The notes below the pieces were generated by a model. The model had not been told where the DNA came from and searched no databases. It saw only the letters and a list, made by a program, of their open reading frames with translations. Position numbers and translations under genes: made by a program. Positions 27,738 through 40,257 of a stretch of DNA of 64,000 nt are shown in pieces. The DNA comes from Sambucus nigra (Eukaryota > Streptophyta > Magnoliopsida > Dipsacales > Adoxaceae), in the NCBI GenBank assembly GCA_949130495.1, contig OX422208.1, forward strand, positions 638,952,523-639,016,522. Reading direction: 5' to 3'. Positions within the stretch are counted from its first letter, which is position 1. Every line of letters begins with the position of its first letter.

Positions 27738-29802
27738 TTTGGCCTAAGTATGTAAACCACCACAAGTGAGATATAAGCAATAAAATATATATAATTGTTA
27801 AACATAATGCAATATTATACAGCATAATACATTCACACCATTAGAAAATATCATAGAAAGAATAATATCCCTCTAAAACTATCACAACAACTACCAAATA
27901 CACCAACACCTAATAATAATAAGACTCAATCGACCATAACTAACCAACTCAAGAACACTAACACAACACCTAAAAACTATACAACCAAACCAATTCCAAT
28001 CATTGAAGAACTTCAATTCATAAAGTTATTATATATATTATACTATGATGTTATATGTAATATGTATAACAACAACTGTTGTTATACATATTATATATAA
28101 CAACAACAACCGTTAGTGATTATATACATATAATATAATGAAGCAATTAATGAAAGCACATAGTATAAGCATGGGACAAGAACAGATGAAGTAATGAGAA
28201 AAAGTAATGAAAGCACACAAGTGAGGACTTAACGTGTATATGATATACATACTAAAACAAGATAATGAAACTTCAAAATCAAACTTTAACATATCATAAC
28301 ACACCCTATGCTACTGAAATTGTTGAGACAAACAAACATTAAAATAAAGTTGGAGCTAAAGAAAATGCTATGACCATCATATGGAACTAAAATCATTGTA
28401 AAATTTCCAAATAATTTTCATCTTCTCGAAATTAAATGTCTCTTTTAATCGTGAAAACACATTAATAAATCAATTAATTTATAGAAATTCCAAATGAATG
28501 ATCAGTTACAATGCAATACAAGATGTAGTTGGATTGATATCACACTTTGTTAAACAATGAAGAGTATGGGGGATGTATACATCACACTTTTATATAATCT
28601 AACATAAATTGTATACCATTTATCTCATCTTTGCTAAAAAAAAAGATGAAATCACCAGTCCAATTGTCTAATCACAAAACACAATAGTCATTGAGCGTAT
28701 AAGAATATTCAAGAATCTATATAATGATTTTATTAAGAGACACTTGTTTGATCCTATTTTAAAAAACATGAATTTCATAAAGAACACCATATAATTTGAT
28801 AATATAGTACCACAAACATGCACTGATCCCTTTTCAAATGAGAATCAAATAAGGGAAATTTAACCAAGTACTAACTAATAATAAAATATTGTTTAAACAT
28901 TTCAAGGGAATCCAAAAAAAAATCAACTCATAATTCCATCCTGATATACACACATACACATTGAAATTAATTGCAATTTAGAACACCACACACTGAAATT
29001 AATTGCAATCTATAACATGAACACTGAACATCAAGGCTAATACACACATAGTGACGGATCCAGGATTTTAATCCAGGAGGGGCGGAATTATAAGGCTGAT
29101 TTTTTTTTACAGCTCAGGCAAAACATCATTTAACATGTTAAAATTAACTAGTCCGACTAGAAAGAAACCCTAATATGACATGTCTGACTCAAAAGAAACC
29201 CAAATATGACATGTCTGACTCAACAAAAACTCGAATGAAAGGACACAAGCGCGATACTGCATAATTAAGTATTAGGAACTAAATATCTTAACCAAAATTC
29301 AAGTACTAAGCACTAAATAAACTGACACTACATTTCTAAACATCTAAATATTATACATTAAGCATAACATTTTGCAATACATAAAAAACTAGATATTTTA
29401 TATTTTATTTAAATATTTTAAGTCAATCGGGACAATTAATGTTTAGTCCCTAGGAGATAAGTATATTTTACATTTAGTCCACCGTATTTTTTAATTTTGC
29501 AAAAACTCCTTTGTTTACTTTTTTGATAATTTTTTGTCAAAGTTTAGGATAAGACAAAAAAAATGTTTGTAAGTGTTTATACGGCGAGGGATCTTTTGGA
29601 ACAAAATAAAAAAGTTTGGACTATATATTAATTAAAAAATTATCGAGGGACATTTCTTCGAATGACCCTACTTTTTTTTACAACATGTCATTAACCAAAA
29701 TTATTAAACATTGAACAAATAAACTAAAAGGCAAATAAAATTACGCTTGAAACTAATGACATTCAACTATTTCTTTAATATTTGTATTTTCAAAAGAAAA
29801 TG

Positions 29803-29841
<39 letters not shown>

Positions 29842-30174
29842 TGAATTTATTATAGATACAATTCTTTAAAGAGTATTATTGCTAACTGTTGTAATAAATC
29901 TAAACAAATAAAGGCATGAACAATGCTTGGAACAAACATAACTATTTACTAATGTAAATCAAAAGTCGTTGGTAAAGCAACATACCCAAATTCTCTTTGT
30001 GCGGACTGGATCAGAGTAGAAAACAAGAGAAGAATGAAGGTGTCCCAGCGGCGAGTCTGATAAGAGACGAGAGAGAAATAGAAGTGGGAGCGGCACAAAA
30101 TGAAAACGAAGATAAATCGATTAGGTTTTCAAACAGAAATATTACAAACACATATACACAAATTGAATCAACAA
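27738..30174. other. AT-rich upstream region of the minus-strand CACTA
   Basis: No gene recognised. It contains a 16-bp-arm palindrome at 28058-28091, AT microsatellites (29806-29840) and a GTGACGGATCCAGGATTT block near 29050 of the sort seen at ends or subterminal parts of many plant repeats. It probably serves as the 5' part of the decayed CACTA whose transposase starts at 27737. Confidence 0.45.
28058..28091. repeat. Short palindrome (16-bp arms)
   Basis: AATATGTATAACAACA is followed after two bases by its exact reverse complement. It could form a hairpin; no function is evident. Confidence 0.85.
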
Positions 30175-30204
30175 TATTACACCAAAATGGCCAAATTGTC
30201 CGGC

Positions 30205-30370
30205 CACCCTTGTCACGGTCACAACAAACACGCATTTTGTGTCACCGTCATTGACCGTGACTAGTCCGTGACAAATATCTTTGTCATGGACTTGTCACGG
30301 TCAATGACCGAGACAATTCTTAAAATAATTGTGACGGTCAAGGACATTGACACGATCGTGACAATGTCGT
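30205..30370. repeat. Subterminal palindromic repeats, left end of CACTA copy 1
   Basis: Several copies of the half-site TGTCACGGTCA occur in both orientations, often meeting as near-perfect palindromes with centre TCA(A/T)TGA. Subterminal repeats of this kind are the usual binding sites of TNPA-type proteins in CACTA elements. Confidence 0.85.
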
Positions 30371-30419
30371 CAGTAAAATAGACCCTAGGCTCTTTTTTCC
30401 CACCGATTTTTGGTTTTCC

Positions 30420-30745
30420 CTCTCTCTCTCTCTCTAAGCGATTTCAGCTCTCTCTCTCTCTCTCTCTCTCTCTAAGGTATTTTTTTTCCTTTCTTTCTCT
30501 TTCATTTCTATATGTGTGTATAAATATGTGTGTATATGTATGTGTGTATGTGTGTGTATATATGTGTGTGGTGGGGGAGGGGGCAGGGGATGGTGGGGGT
30601 GGGGTGGGCTGTGTGTGTATGTGTGTGTGTGTGTGTGTTCAAGTGTGGTGGGGTGTGTGTGTCTGTGTGTGTGCAGGTGTGTCCGTGTGTGTGTGGCGGG
30701 GGGAGGGGGCAAGGGGTAGGGTGGTGGGGGGGGGGTGTGGTGGAG
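30420..30745. repeat. (CT)n, (GT)n and G-rich tracts in CACTA copy 1
   Basis: CT repeats (30421-30472) are followed by TG-rich DNA and runs such as GGGGGAGGGGGCAGGGG. The same series occurs in reverse complement in copy 2 at about 59180-59620. The G-runs could form quadruplexes. Open frames over this stretch are low-complexity translations, not genes. Confidence 0.85.
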
Positions 30746-32250
30746 CAATCTAAATAATTGTGTAGCTTTAATTAATAAATTGTATAGATTTAATTTTAAT
30801 TTTAATTGTATAGTTTTAGATGAAAGTAAATTAATAATTAGTGCCCATTTCATATGAAAGTAGGATTGCCACTCATTGTAAATTAGTAAATTAATAATTG
30901 TATACTTTAATTGTTAGTTTAATTGATGAAATGAATTAATTGAGTAGATGAATTAGAAGGTGTATGGGATACAAATTTGTTGTTGACATTGTTGTTGGAT
31001 TATTTTGTTTAGTAAATGTTGGATTGGTTAGTTTTAAAAGTGGCCTGACCACTGGATTATTGTCCATGTGGGGGTGGGATTTTTCAACTTTTTTTGAAAA
31101 TTACTTTGTATATCGAACAATATATATATAGTATGTGCGTGTGTGTGTGGCGGGGGGATGGGACAGGTGGTGGGGTGAGGGGGCAATCTAAACAATTGAT
31201 AGCTTTAATTAAAAAATTGTTTAGCTTTAATTGTATAGTTTTAGATGAAATTAAATTAATAATTAGTGCCCATTTCATATGAAATTATGATTGCCCCTCA
31301 TTGTAAATTAGTAAATTAATAATTGTATACTTTAATTGTTAGTTTAATTGATGAAATGAATTAATTGAGTAGATGAATTAGAAGGAGTACGGGATACACA
31401 TTTATTGTTGACATTGTTGTTGGATTATTTTGTTTAGTAAATGTTGGGTTGGTTAGTTTTAAAAGTGGCATGACCAATGGATTATTGTCCATATGGGGGT
31501 GAGATCTTTCAACTTTTTTTGAAAATTACTTAGTATATCGAACAGTAAATAAATAGTATGTGCATGTGTGTGTGGCGGGGGGAGGGGGTGTGGTGGTGGT
31601 GGTGGTGTGTGTGTGTGTGTGGTGGGGCAATCTATACAATTGTATAGCTTTAATTAATAAATTGTATAGCTTTAATTGTAATTTTAATTGTATAGTTTTA
31701 GATGAAAGTAAATTAATAATTAGTGCCCATTTCATATGAAAGTAGGATTGCCCCTCATTGTAAATTAGTAAATTAATAATTGTATACTTTAATTGTTAGT
31801 TTAATTGATGAAATGAATTCATTGAGTAGATGAATTATAAGGAGTATGGGATATACATTTGTTGTTGGCATTGTTGTTGGATTATTTTGTTTAGTAAATG
31901 TTGGGTTGGTTAGTTTTAAAAGTGGTCTGACCACGGGATTATTGTCCATATGGGGGTGGGATTTTTCAACTTTTTTTAAAATTACTTTATATATCGAACA
32001 ATATATATATAGTATGTGCGTGTGTGTGTGTGTGGCGGGGGGATGGGGGCAGAGGGTGGGGTGGTGGTGATGGGGGGGGGGGGGGGGGGTGGGGCAATCT
32101 TTACAATTGTATAACTTTAATTATTAAATTGTATAGCTTTAATTGTAATTTTAATTATGATGGGGGTGTGGTGGGGGTGTGCATGTGTGTGGTGGGGGAG
32201 GAGGTGTATGCAAGTAAATTAATAATTAGTGCTCATTTTTATTTGTAGTA
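30745..32250. repeat. Tandem array of about 430-500-bp units
   Basis: A block containing TTAGTGCCCATTTCATATG, GTTGTTGGATTATTTTG and TATCGAACA recurs. The GTGCCCATTT landmark falls at 30841, 31266 and 31723, with a partial copy (GTGCTCATTT) at 32229, giving spacings of 425, 457 and 506. Each unit ends in a GT/G-rich tract whose length varies and explains the spacing differences. The array sits just upstream of the Ptta-type gene. Confidence 0.9.
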
Positions 32251-32316
32251 ATTGTACATATTTGCATGTCTTCTTCTATTTTTTTTATATGAACTAATAA
32301 CATTTTTTTACAGCAA

Positions 32317-33969
32317 ATGTCTCCTTCAAGTATTAAGGCGAGGATGATGATGTCGTCCAGGCTCGGTGGTAGCGGAGGCGACGAGGGCTCCTCAGCCCCT
32401 AGGCTTCCCAAATATGGCAAATTTGGGATTACCATCGAGAACAAGTCGGAGCTATTAGCGAGATCACTCGAGCTGCTAAAGACGGTCATCGGTCCGGGGT
32501 TTATGAGTTGGAAGAAGGTGCCATATGAGCTCAAGTTAGCTGTTTGGGAGGCACTATAGGTAATATATTTATATTTATATGAATATTTCAATTTCAATTT
32601 CAATTTTATTTTATATTTATATTTGTATTTATATTTATTCGCAACTAACATTGTATTTGTTGGACATGAACAATTCAACTTGGATCCTAAGCTACGCGAT
32701 ACCATCTTGGAGCAGTTGAGGGAGCAACACAAGACGTGGAAGAAAAATATGCGGGCACGGTACTTTGGGAAAATACGAGAGTCCATTATCCAATGGCGTG
32801 AATCCGTTCCGCCGAATGAGGCGATCTCATTGGCACAATGGAAAATTTTCATTGACAATGAGATCGGGGAGCGAAAATTGTCATCTCGCCAATCGGGGAG
32901 GGAAAATCGGGCAAAAAAGACGAACGTGTACTACTCCGGTCGGACGTCTTACGCCGAGGTGGAGCATAGGATGAAGGTAAGATTTAATTTTTCTATAACT
33001 ACAGAAATATATTATTCTGCATTATTTTACTTTGTGGGGCCGATACTAATTTTACTTTATTTTATTTCAGGAGGTAGGGAGTGGCCCTGGGGTTAAAACA
33101 CATAGGCTCGATACTTATGTGGCTCTTCGGACGAAGAAGGGGAAGGACAAGGAGGTGTCCCCAAGCGTCGCGACCACGATTGTAAGTAATCCGACATTTT
33201 TCTTTTTGTTAATTACGTTATAATTTTTTAGTTTACTTATTTTACTAATCATGTTCTTTTTGTCGTTTCAAGCAAAGCTTAAGGAAGTGCATGAGTCGCA
33301 GTCTGATGTCGACAAGGCATCTTTGTCCACAGACGCACTCAGCCAAGTTCTTGTCTCTAATCGTAAGGGGGGACAAGGGGGGTGAGCTCGCGGGTGGCCA
33401 AATCTAGGATCATCGGATTAGAGACGAGCGACACCGGGTTGGCTCGAACAGTGGATTCATATGACGTGAAGTTGTCCCGTTTGGAGGCGACGGTCCAAGA
33501 TATGTACTCATTCATGAAGCATACGTTGGGCAGAGACCGTAAGGGGAAAGGGAAGGAGAAGGCGGTGGAGGAGGAGGTGCGAGAGGACGAGGCGCAGGAT
33601 GACGAGGATGTGGACCTCGTTGTTTCATCACCGACACGTGCGTACTTCGATGATCCACTTCCCTATTTAGCGCCCTTCAACAGACCGATGTTGACACTTG
33701 GTTAGTCGTGCGTGTTCATATTGGACGTATTTGATGGCCAACGGATAAGGCGGGGGTTGAGGGACCCGAATATCGTCCAGGGTGGAATAGTTCATGGACG
33801 TGAGCTTCAAGAGATCGAGTCCAAAGTGCTCGTCACGCATGTGATATCCGGGAAGGAGAACTCCCTATTGTGGTTCCGCGAACAATGCAGTATGATGTAT
33901 ATTAGTGGGTGTGTCAATTCGTATATCGTGTGGCCTACTCACCTCCTCACATTTATCCCAGACATGTAG
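32317..33969 (+). pseudogene. CACTA Ptta/Transposase_24-type gene
   Basis: An exon-intron gene on the plus strand. Exon 1 (32317-32556) has KYGKFGITIENK, GFMSWKKVPYELKLAVWEAL and then a TAG directly before GTAATA. Exon 2 (about 32670-32976) reads FNLDPKLRDTILEQL, QHKTWKKNMRARYFGK, SLAQWKIFIDNEIGE and NRAKKTNVYYSGRTSYAEVE, with donor GTAAGA at 32977. The next exon starts after TTTATTTCAG at 33071, reads GVKTHRLDTYVALRTKKGK and ends at donor GTAAGT (33182). Exon 4 (from about 33277) has a coiled, charged region (33382-33705). A G-rich stretch near 33366 shifts the frame. The family is the TNPA-side protein of plant CACTA elements, thought to bind subterminal repeats. The stop at the end of exon 1 and the frameshift suggest it is no longer functional. 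Confidence 0.75.
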
Positions 33970-34159
33970 TGACATTATTTTTAAGTTGGTACATTTGAAT
34001 TATATTATATATTATATCGTCATGTATATTGTTTCTATTTTGAATATATATTTGCATTATCTTTAGTTTATTTAGATATATGATGTTGCTATAACAGGTA
34101 CAAATATACTGCTGGGCAGTGGCAGTGGCCATACTGCCCAGCAGATTTTTTTTAAATTC

Positions 34160-34365
34160 TGTCCAGAATTGTCACGGTCAATGACCGTGACAATTTTTTT
34201 AAAAAGGGTCAAGGCTTTGTCACGGTTATTAACCGTGACTAAACGTGTCAGGGTCATAGCACGTGACACGTCCGTGACAAAAAAAGTTATCTCGCCCCGA
34301 ATTGTCACAGTCATTGACCTTGACAAGTTGAACTTATCAAGGTCAATGACTGTGACAATTAGGCA
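34160..34365. repeat. Subterminal palindromic repeats, right end of CACTA copy 1
   Basis: Direct and inverted half-sites TGTCACGGTCA and variants, ending just inside the right TIR at 34379. The GCAGTGGCAGTGGCCATACTGC stretch just before also occurs in copy 2 near 53158-53180 in reverse orientation. Confidence 0.85.
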
Positions 34366-34379
34366 GATTTGGTGTAGTG

Positions 34380-35149
34380 AAATCACGATCTAGACAAAAA
34401 AAATCTTGTAAATCCATATATATACACAAATTCTTGCAAATCCATATCAACAAATTGTGAGCTTTTTGTACCTGTGTGATGGAGCCTCGCCGGCGCCGGA
34501 GGTGGAACTCTATAGAGGAAATAGAGCAAGAGAGTTGAAGTTAAGAAAGGTGTGGTTAGATTAAGTGACAAAGGTATTACCTGAGGGATGGATTGAAAGT
34601 GGATGTAGGAGTCATAGTCCGAGAAGCCTGAGTCCCCTCACCAAAAGATTGTGAGGTAGGATCCCGCTATACTAATTTAGGGATCTTTAGAAAACCATTC
34701 CAGCCAGCACCAAAGAAGATTGCAACAAGAAAGAAAGGAGAAGAGCTCTTTGATTGAAAATCACATGCGAGAGAGAGAGAGAGAGAGTTGTGCGAGCGGG
34801 AGAGAGAGTTGTACGAGCTGCAGAGAGAGATAGATCTAGATGTGAAAGAGCCAGGAAAGAATTTTGAGGAATGAATTTTGGAACGGAAATGGGAAAAAAA
34901 AGGCCCTCTTCTTTTTTTCATTTATCTCATTTTTTACTCAAGGCTAAATAATTAAGGTATATTTATGTCATCTATAAATAAATATTAGATAAATGATTTG
35001 TTTTATTATCTCAATTTTACTTAAATTGAAATAAAAATTTACTTTAAAAGCGAAATTGACATAAATGAATATCATTTATTTCAATTTACATTTGTCTGAC
35101 ATAGAGCCAATTTTTAAACTTCCATAAATGATATTTTTTTCTTGTAGTG
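34380..35149. mobile_element. Probable end of an outer CACTA element
   Basis: The segment ends at 35149 with TTTTTTTCTTGTAGTG, the complement of a CACTACAAGAAAAAA-type CACTA tip, preceded by short repeats of ATAAATGATA type. It may be the 5' end of the minus-strand element whose TNP2 gene starts at 27737, with copy 1 nested inside it. I could not find the matching left tip. It contains a GA-rich 5'-leader-like stretch at 34760-34830 and no clear ORF. Confidence 0.5.
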
Positions 35150-36480
35150 TCGAGTAGAAGGGAAGGAAATTACCTTATGACTCAAATGATTATGATGCAA
35201 TATTTATTTCGTCATATATTGTTCCTTAGATTTTTTCCATGTGGAAAGCTTTTGCACATGAATATATACAGTGAGAGAGATGACCCATTTGAGTTTAGAG
35301 AGTGTACTAAGTGTCTTTCAACACTTTTTATATGCATATAAGCTTCGTTTGTTTGTTAAGATGGAAGGAAAGAAAGTGATTCATCAATAGCGAAAAATAT
35401 GCAGAATATAAAATATCATAGAAATTAACTAAAATGGACATGAAAAAAATTAAACACTGTGCCACAGAGAAGTCTCCTCTTCGGAGAATCCGTATTTAAA
35501 TAATTATAATAGATTTTGTTCTTAATATTTTATGTGAAGTAGATGCCATATCATATATTATATTTTTAAATTTTTATTGCGTGCGGATACCACATCATTA
35601 ATACCCTTAGATTCCACATCAGCACTATGTTATTATTAGTTAATGTCGATAAGTTTTTGGCAACAAAATGAAACTCTAGTGTTATATTTGCAAAATAAAA
35701 AAAAATACAGTGAGCAAAGTGAAAAAAATAACTTAAATACATAATCAACCCCAAAATTTATACTTTTGAAAAATTATTAACGAGATTTATCAAACAAGAT
35801 AAATATTTAATATTTAATTCTTTTTAAAAAATATAAATAAAAAATATTCATTTTACATGTGCCTATGTCTCATTAGTTGTATATTTTTTTTACACATAAA
35901 ATTGAAAGAAAAAAAACATTAGATATAAAGTGAAGTATTGTATAATTTTAGTACCATATCTACTTTACAATATGATTTACACTATAAAAATGCTCTTTTT
36001 AGTAAACTTGAAAAGTATTATTTGCCAACATAAACCTTAAGGTATTGTAGCGTCAAAGATATGACTATATGCCAAAATAATCCAAACGTAAGAAGTACGT
36101 TTTAGACTTTTTGGTTCTTATTAATCTCTACTTATTTTGTTGTCTTAGTTGGCAAGGCAACTGACCAAGTCTCTCTCTTTGAAAATTTTGTAGTAGAGCT
36201 TCCGATAGCTAACCAAACACGTGGCGAACCAAGTCTTATCGCTTAGAAAAGTTTTAGGAATTAACTCGGCGAATTACGTAGACGCGTGTGTAATTTGAAC
36301 ACGTTTTATAGTGACGAAACTATAAGCAATCCAATCATCATATACAACTCAACAAAATAATTAAAATTTGGTGCAAGTTTTTTTATTTTCTTTTTCTCTG
36401 TGTTTGGATTGGTCAAATAATCATGGCGGAGCTCATTATGTGTTAAATGGACAATAGTACACAGCGCATTTTAGAATATG

Positions 36481-36546
<66 letters not shown>

Positions 36547-38697
36547 TTCAAAAATATTTTATGTATATTAAAAATGTTAATTTTTAAAATAATTTTAATT
36601 TTTTAGCTGATCATTTTTTTAACTACCCCAAAACAATTTATACAAAGAATGATTCAACTATCGAAAAATAATTTGTACAAAGAATGATTCAACTACCCAA
36701 AAATCTCACCCAACTAAAATATATCCCTAAAAAATAAGTTTAATTGTTTAGAAATCTATTTCAAGTATTTAATATCTTTATACAATATTTTTTTAGAAGA
36801 GTTTTAAGTTAATTTTCACGCAAGACCCTCCTAATCTTAGAATCGCCCTGCAAATAATATATTTATTGGTTCACTTGTGCTGTCTTTAACAGCTGGGAGG
36901 ATAAATATCAAATATGGCCAGCTCAAGTCTTCTTCTAAAGTACATAGTTAGGAATGATGGGAGATATGGGAACAAGGTTTTGAAATATAATAATCTTATT
37001 ATATTTTTGGATCTTTTGTTTCCGACGGGATAGCAATTGTGATTTAGGCTTTAAAAATTGGGTCGTTTGTCAAATGCCCCTATAGTGAGACGTTAGGTCC
37101 TTTAGGATAGCCCTTAAGGTAATTTGTCGATTCCACATAGTTGTTGCAAAATTATGGTTAGGATTAAATATGAATTGAGTTAAATATGCGTTGAACAAAA
37201 TATGAGCAGATCAAATATAAGTTGGATTAATTCATTTTTTGGTTCAAATAAGTATTATAATTTCAAGTAAATGTAAAAAAAAATCTTTTACTCATAATTT
37301 TAAAAGATTTACTATATATTTTACTTATATTTTTTTGTTAATGGGAGTCATATTTGACTCATAACTTTTAAATATGCGCTTCATATTTAATTATATCTTT
37401 GAAATATGGGCCCCATATGAGTCGTAACTTTTAAATATGAGCGTCATATTTGAATCTATGGATTAATTTATTATTTGGAACCCCATTTTGTCAATACTAA
37501 TTCCACAATTCATTTTTGGTTACCCGAGATGTACCATTATCCCCTATCTTATCTTTTATTTTTTTATGCATGACCTTTAATATTATATATCTCTGAAATA
37601 TAAATTTGTTTGAAAAGTAATATATGTTAGGATCGCTCTCAACGGGACCGCTCAATGGAGATCCATAAAGAAGAACTACTTTCATTTTCATTTTTACCCC
37701 CAATGTCTTTATATTTTTATGTTAATAAATAAATAAATAATATCTTTAAATGTGCGTCTGCTCTAAAAAATTTATACTTGGAACTTCTTAATGGAATCTA
37801 TCAAGAAGGATAGGTAATTTCAAAATTGTATATTTATTCCGGCGCTAAGAATTTAACAATCCCTTAAAATATAAGTCCTTTTAACATGAAATTTGTATGT
37901 TTGGAACTCTCTCAATAGAATCTATCAATAGAGATCCATGAATAAAAGGTATTTTTAAACTTTTTGGAATGTATTAGTCTAAATTATCTTTTTGAAATTT
38001 TAACAATAATGAACATATCACTCAATTGTATCAATGAGATGTGTATTAATGATAAATCTATCAATTAAAATTTTCACGCAGAATATATGAACTATCAAAA
38101 TATTTTCAAACTTTTTGAAATGTATCCACAATAAATTCATCCCTAAGAATTGTATAAGTGATAAATTTATGAGTGAGAAGTTTCACCCTATTATAGTGGA
38201 TTAATGTGGCCTTTCAAACTTATAGACATGAATCAATGATAAATTTATCATTCACAATTGTATCAAAGATAAATTTATCAATTGACAAATTTGACACTAC
38301 GCTATTGAACTACTACGAATGTTTAAACATTGAAAATGTATCAATAATAACTTTGTTAATCATAGTTGTATCATGGAAATTTCATATATCACAAGTGAAC
38401 TACATTTAAAGCATTTTAAGCGATTGCGTGAAGTGTTTTATTAATGTTAAATGAATCAATGATATATGTTTTAATTATACATCTATGAATGAGAAATGTA
38501 TCGATAATAAATCCACCAATGTAAATTCACTGAGACTCTATTGATAGATCTTGTTGAAAAAGTTTCAAATATATAACTTCATGTGAGTTAAAATATATTT
38601 TGAGCGATATGTTATTTTAAAGCCTATACAATAAAATCTTTATGGGTGAAATTAATTTTTTTGGTACGTAAATGTATTATAAATATCTCCCTACCAA
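35150..38697. other. AT-rich intergenic DNA
   Basis: No gene recognised. It holds an (AT)n(AG)n tract at 36485-36543. From about 37630 to 38540 it holds diverged repeats: a CTCTCAATAGAATCTATCAA motif and the palindrome TGATAAATTTATCA with variants at roughly 38049, 38158, 38233, 38268 and 38505. Open frames here lack known domains. Confidence 0.5.
36485..36543. repeat. (AT)n(AG)n microsatellite
   Basis: A compound dinucleotide tract of about 60 bp. Confidence 0.95.
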
Positions 38698-38716
38698 GGG
38701 GGGGGGGGGGGGGAGC

Positions 38717-38747
<31 letters not shown>
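38698..38747. repeat. Poly-G plus (AT)n at the left edge of the pararetrovirus
   Basis: A run of 16 G residues (38698-38713), then about 29 bp of AT repeats (38719-38747), directly before virus-like sequence begins. A (CT)n(TA)n tract flanks the other side at 48808-48874. Confidence 0.9.
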
Positions 38748-38957
38748 CGGGACGTCTCTCCGACGGGCTTATTTAACGGGCTTAAATGACGGGCTTAATA
38801 TCAACCACATGATTTTAGGACCGCTATCATTGTCTTGGACCACCTGGGGGGACCGTTTTGTCTTTTTATGCTTTTTGTCTTTTCTCTATATTTCTGGGAA
38901 TATAACTTTCTACCCTAATGGTTTCTAAGGTCTTTTAAGCTTATTTTTAACGCTTAA

Positions 38958-39689
38958 TTAATCTGGAAGTCTAAGTGTAGAAGTTTCAGGGCTGCTGCTA
39001 CTTCTTAAGCTTCTTCCGTCACTATCGTACTGGAATTCTGAATAGCGAGGATTATCTATATAAACAGTTTCTTCAGGGAGTCTAGAAATTGAAATAGGTT
39101 TCGATGGAAAATATTCTAGTCTTAAATACCTTATACGGTATCGTGGATTTATCTGTCTAGTTTCTTTATATATTTGATTAATAATATCAATTATATCGTT
39201 ATCTATAAATTCGTCTGAATTATTATCACCATAAGATGACAAAAATCTACGGTATGTTCTAGGGGCAGCTGTCTCTACGTTTTTCATAAGAGGGCGGATT
39301 CCTCCGGCTCTAATTAAAGTAGCCTTTGTTTCAGCTAACCTTTTACGTCTAACAAATTTTAATACGTCTATACTATCTTCAAGTATCCTAGTGTATTCTT
39401 GATACTTTTCAGGTCTTGATAGTTCTTCTGCAAATTCTTCAGTTCTTAATTTTTGTCTAAAGAGATCTCGGATCCCTGTTTTAATTATTTCTATTCTAGG
39501 TACTTCTCTTCCTAACCACTCAATAATCTGGTCTATGTATTTAAACGTACCACCTGCGTATATTAAAGCAGATTTTATAAGTTCTTTGTCTTTAGGGTCT
39601 GTAAGAGTCCAGTCTTGAATTTCTCTAGTTAGGTCTAAACTTGTTTGATTAACAAATTCTAAAAAGTCTTTAGTGATTGGTAAGCTCAT
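38958..39689 (-). CDS. Pararetrovirus 243-aa protein of unknown function
   Basis: An intact 243-codon ORF (MSLPITKDFLEFVNQTSLDL start). I recognise no domain. It is mostly helical-looking and charged: residues 75-125 are rich in Arg, Lys and Glu, and the C-terminus is Ser-rich (SLRSSSSPETSTLRLPD). No signal peptide or membrane segment is evident. It lies downstream of the TATA box at 40251 and, on the circular map, upstream of the primer site. That is where the leader of related viruses is usually non-coding. It shares the AGAC enrichment of the other viral ORFs, so it belongs to the same virus. Its survival without stops suggests recent integration. Confidence 0.65.
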   Translation of the reverse strand: MSLPITKDFLEFVNQTSLDLTREIQDWTLTDPKDKELIKSALIYAGGTFKYIDQIIEWLGREVPRIEIIKTGIRDLFRQKLRTEEFAEELSRPEKYQEYTRILEDSIDVLKFVRRKRLAETKATLIRAGGIRPLMKNVETAAPRTYRRFLSSYGDNNSDEFIDNDIIDIINQIYKETRQINPRYRIRYLRLEYFPSKPISISRLPEETVYIDNPRYSEFQYDSDGRSLRSSSSPETSTLRLPD

Positions 39690-40168
39690 ATAAGATTTTT
39701 CTTAAAACAATATTATGTAAAATAGTTAAGGATTTGGTTCGAGTTATACCTTCCTTCTGGTCTGCAGTATCTTTATCTTCTTCCCTTTGTCTCTTCAGCC
39801 TTGCTACTATTCTTCTCCGGTCTCGGCCTCCTACAACTCTCTCTTTATGTGTCGCACCTCAAACCACTTATTTTGGCGGTTGATCTGTTTCCTGCCTGTA
39901 CGCCTTCACGCCTAACGCCCACCTGGCTAACGACTCACGGCTAATCGGCACCTGACGGCGGTTCACCAGTATAACACCTTGTGTGCTACACCAGAGGTTC
40001 CACACAATAGTCCTCTATAAACAGAAAGTTGGAGACAATTTGGAAAATAATAACAACTTAGCATAAGAGATTTCTGGAAAATAAAACACTTTTATTGCAA
40101 ATCATAGGTAATTACAACTCTCCCCTCTCCCCTAACTATGAGAGGTTTACTCACTCATATACATAACA

Positions 40169-40174
40169 TTTATT
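40169..40174 (-). terminator. Poly(A) signal AATAAA just after the RNA start
   Basis: AATAAA on the minus strand lies about 50 bases after the inferred start. A second copy lies at 40091-40096. A signal shortly downstream of the start is the family's way to make a terminally redundant genomic RNA: it is bypassed on the first pass and used on the second. Confidence 0.55.
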
Positions 40175-40250
40175 ACAAGCATAGTAGTCTAGCTATCACT
40201 CACTCTCTCTCTCTAACTCTCGATATCCCTCTACAACTCCTACTACTCCC

Positions 40251-40257
40251 TTTTATA
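40251..40257 (-). promoter_or_regulatory. TATA box of the pararetrovirus
   Basis: The minus strand reads CTATAAAAGGG over 40248-40258, close to plant pararetroviral TATA boxes. Transcription would begin about 30 bases on, near 40220-40225 (inferred). Confidence 0.7.

Larger units (their letters stand above)
30175..34379 (+). mobile_element. Non-autonomous CACTA element (copy 1)
   Basis: The right tip at 34379 reads ATTTGGTGTAGTG (complement CACTACACCAAAT). The left tip at 30175 reads TATTACACCAAAATGG, which is the same terminus with two C-to-T changes. Both ends carry subterminal palindromic repeats with half-site TGTCACGGTCA (about 30210-30370 and 34165-34365). Flanking triplets are caa and aaa, so the 3-bp target duplication is imperfect. 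Inside are GT/G-rich tracts, a 430-500-bp tandem array and a Ptta-type gene at 32317-33969, but no TNP2 transposase, so it depends on another copy. It shares termini, subterminal repeats and gene sequence with 52819-59917. Confidence 0.85.

Noticed and set aside
30434..30853. Open frames rich in Pro/His/Thr over the GT and G-rich tracts (also 59173-59731)
   Set aside because: Translations of simple repeats that stay open in several frames; no domain and no conserved start.
38958..39689. The 243-aa ORF as host DNA next to the virus
   Set aside because: It lies inside the simple-repeat borders and has the same AGAC enrichment (about one per 46 bases) as the other viral ORFs.
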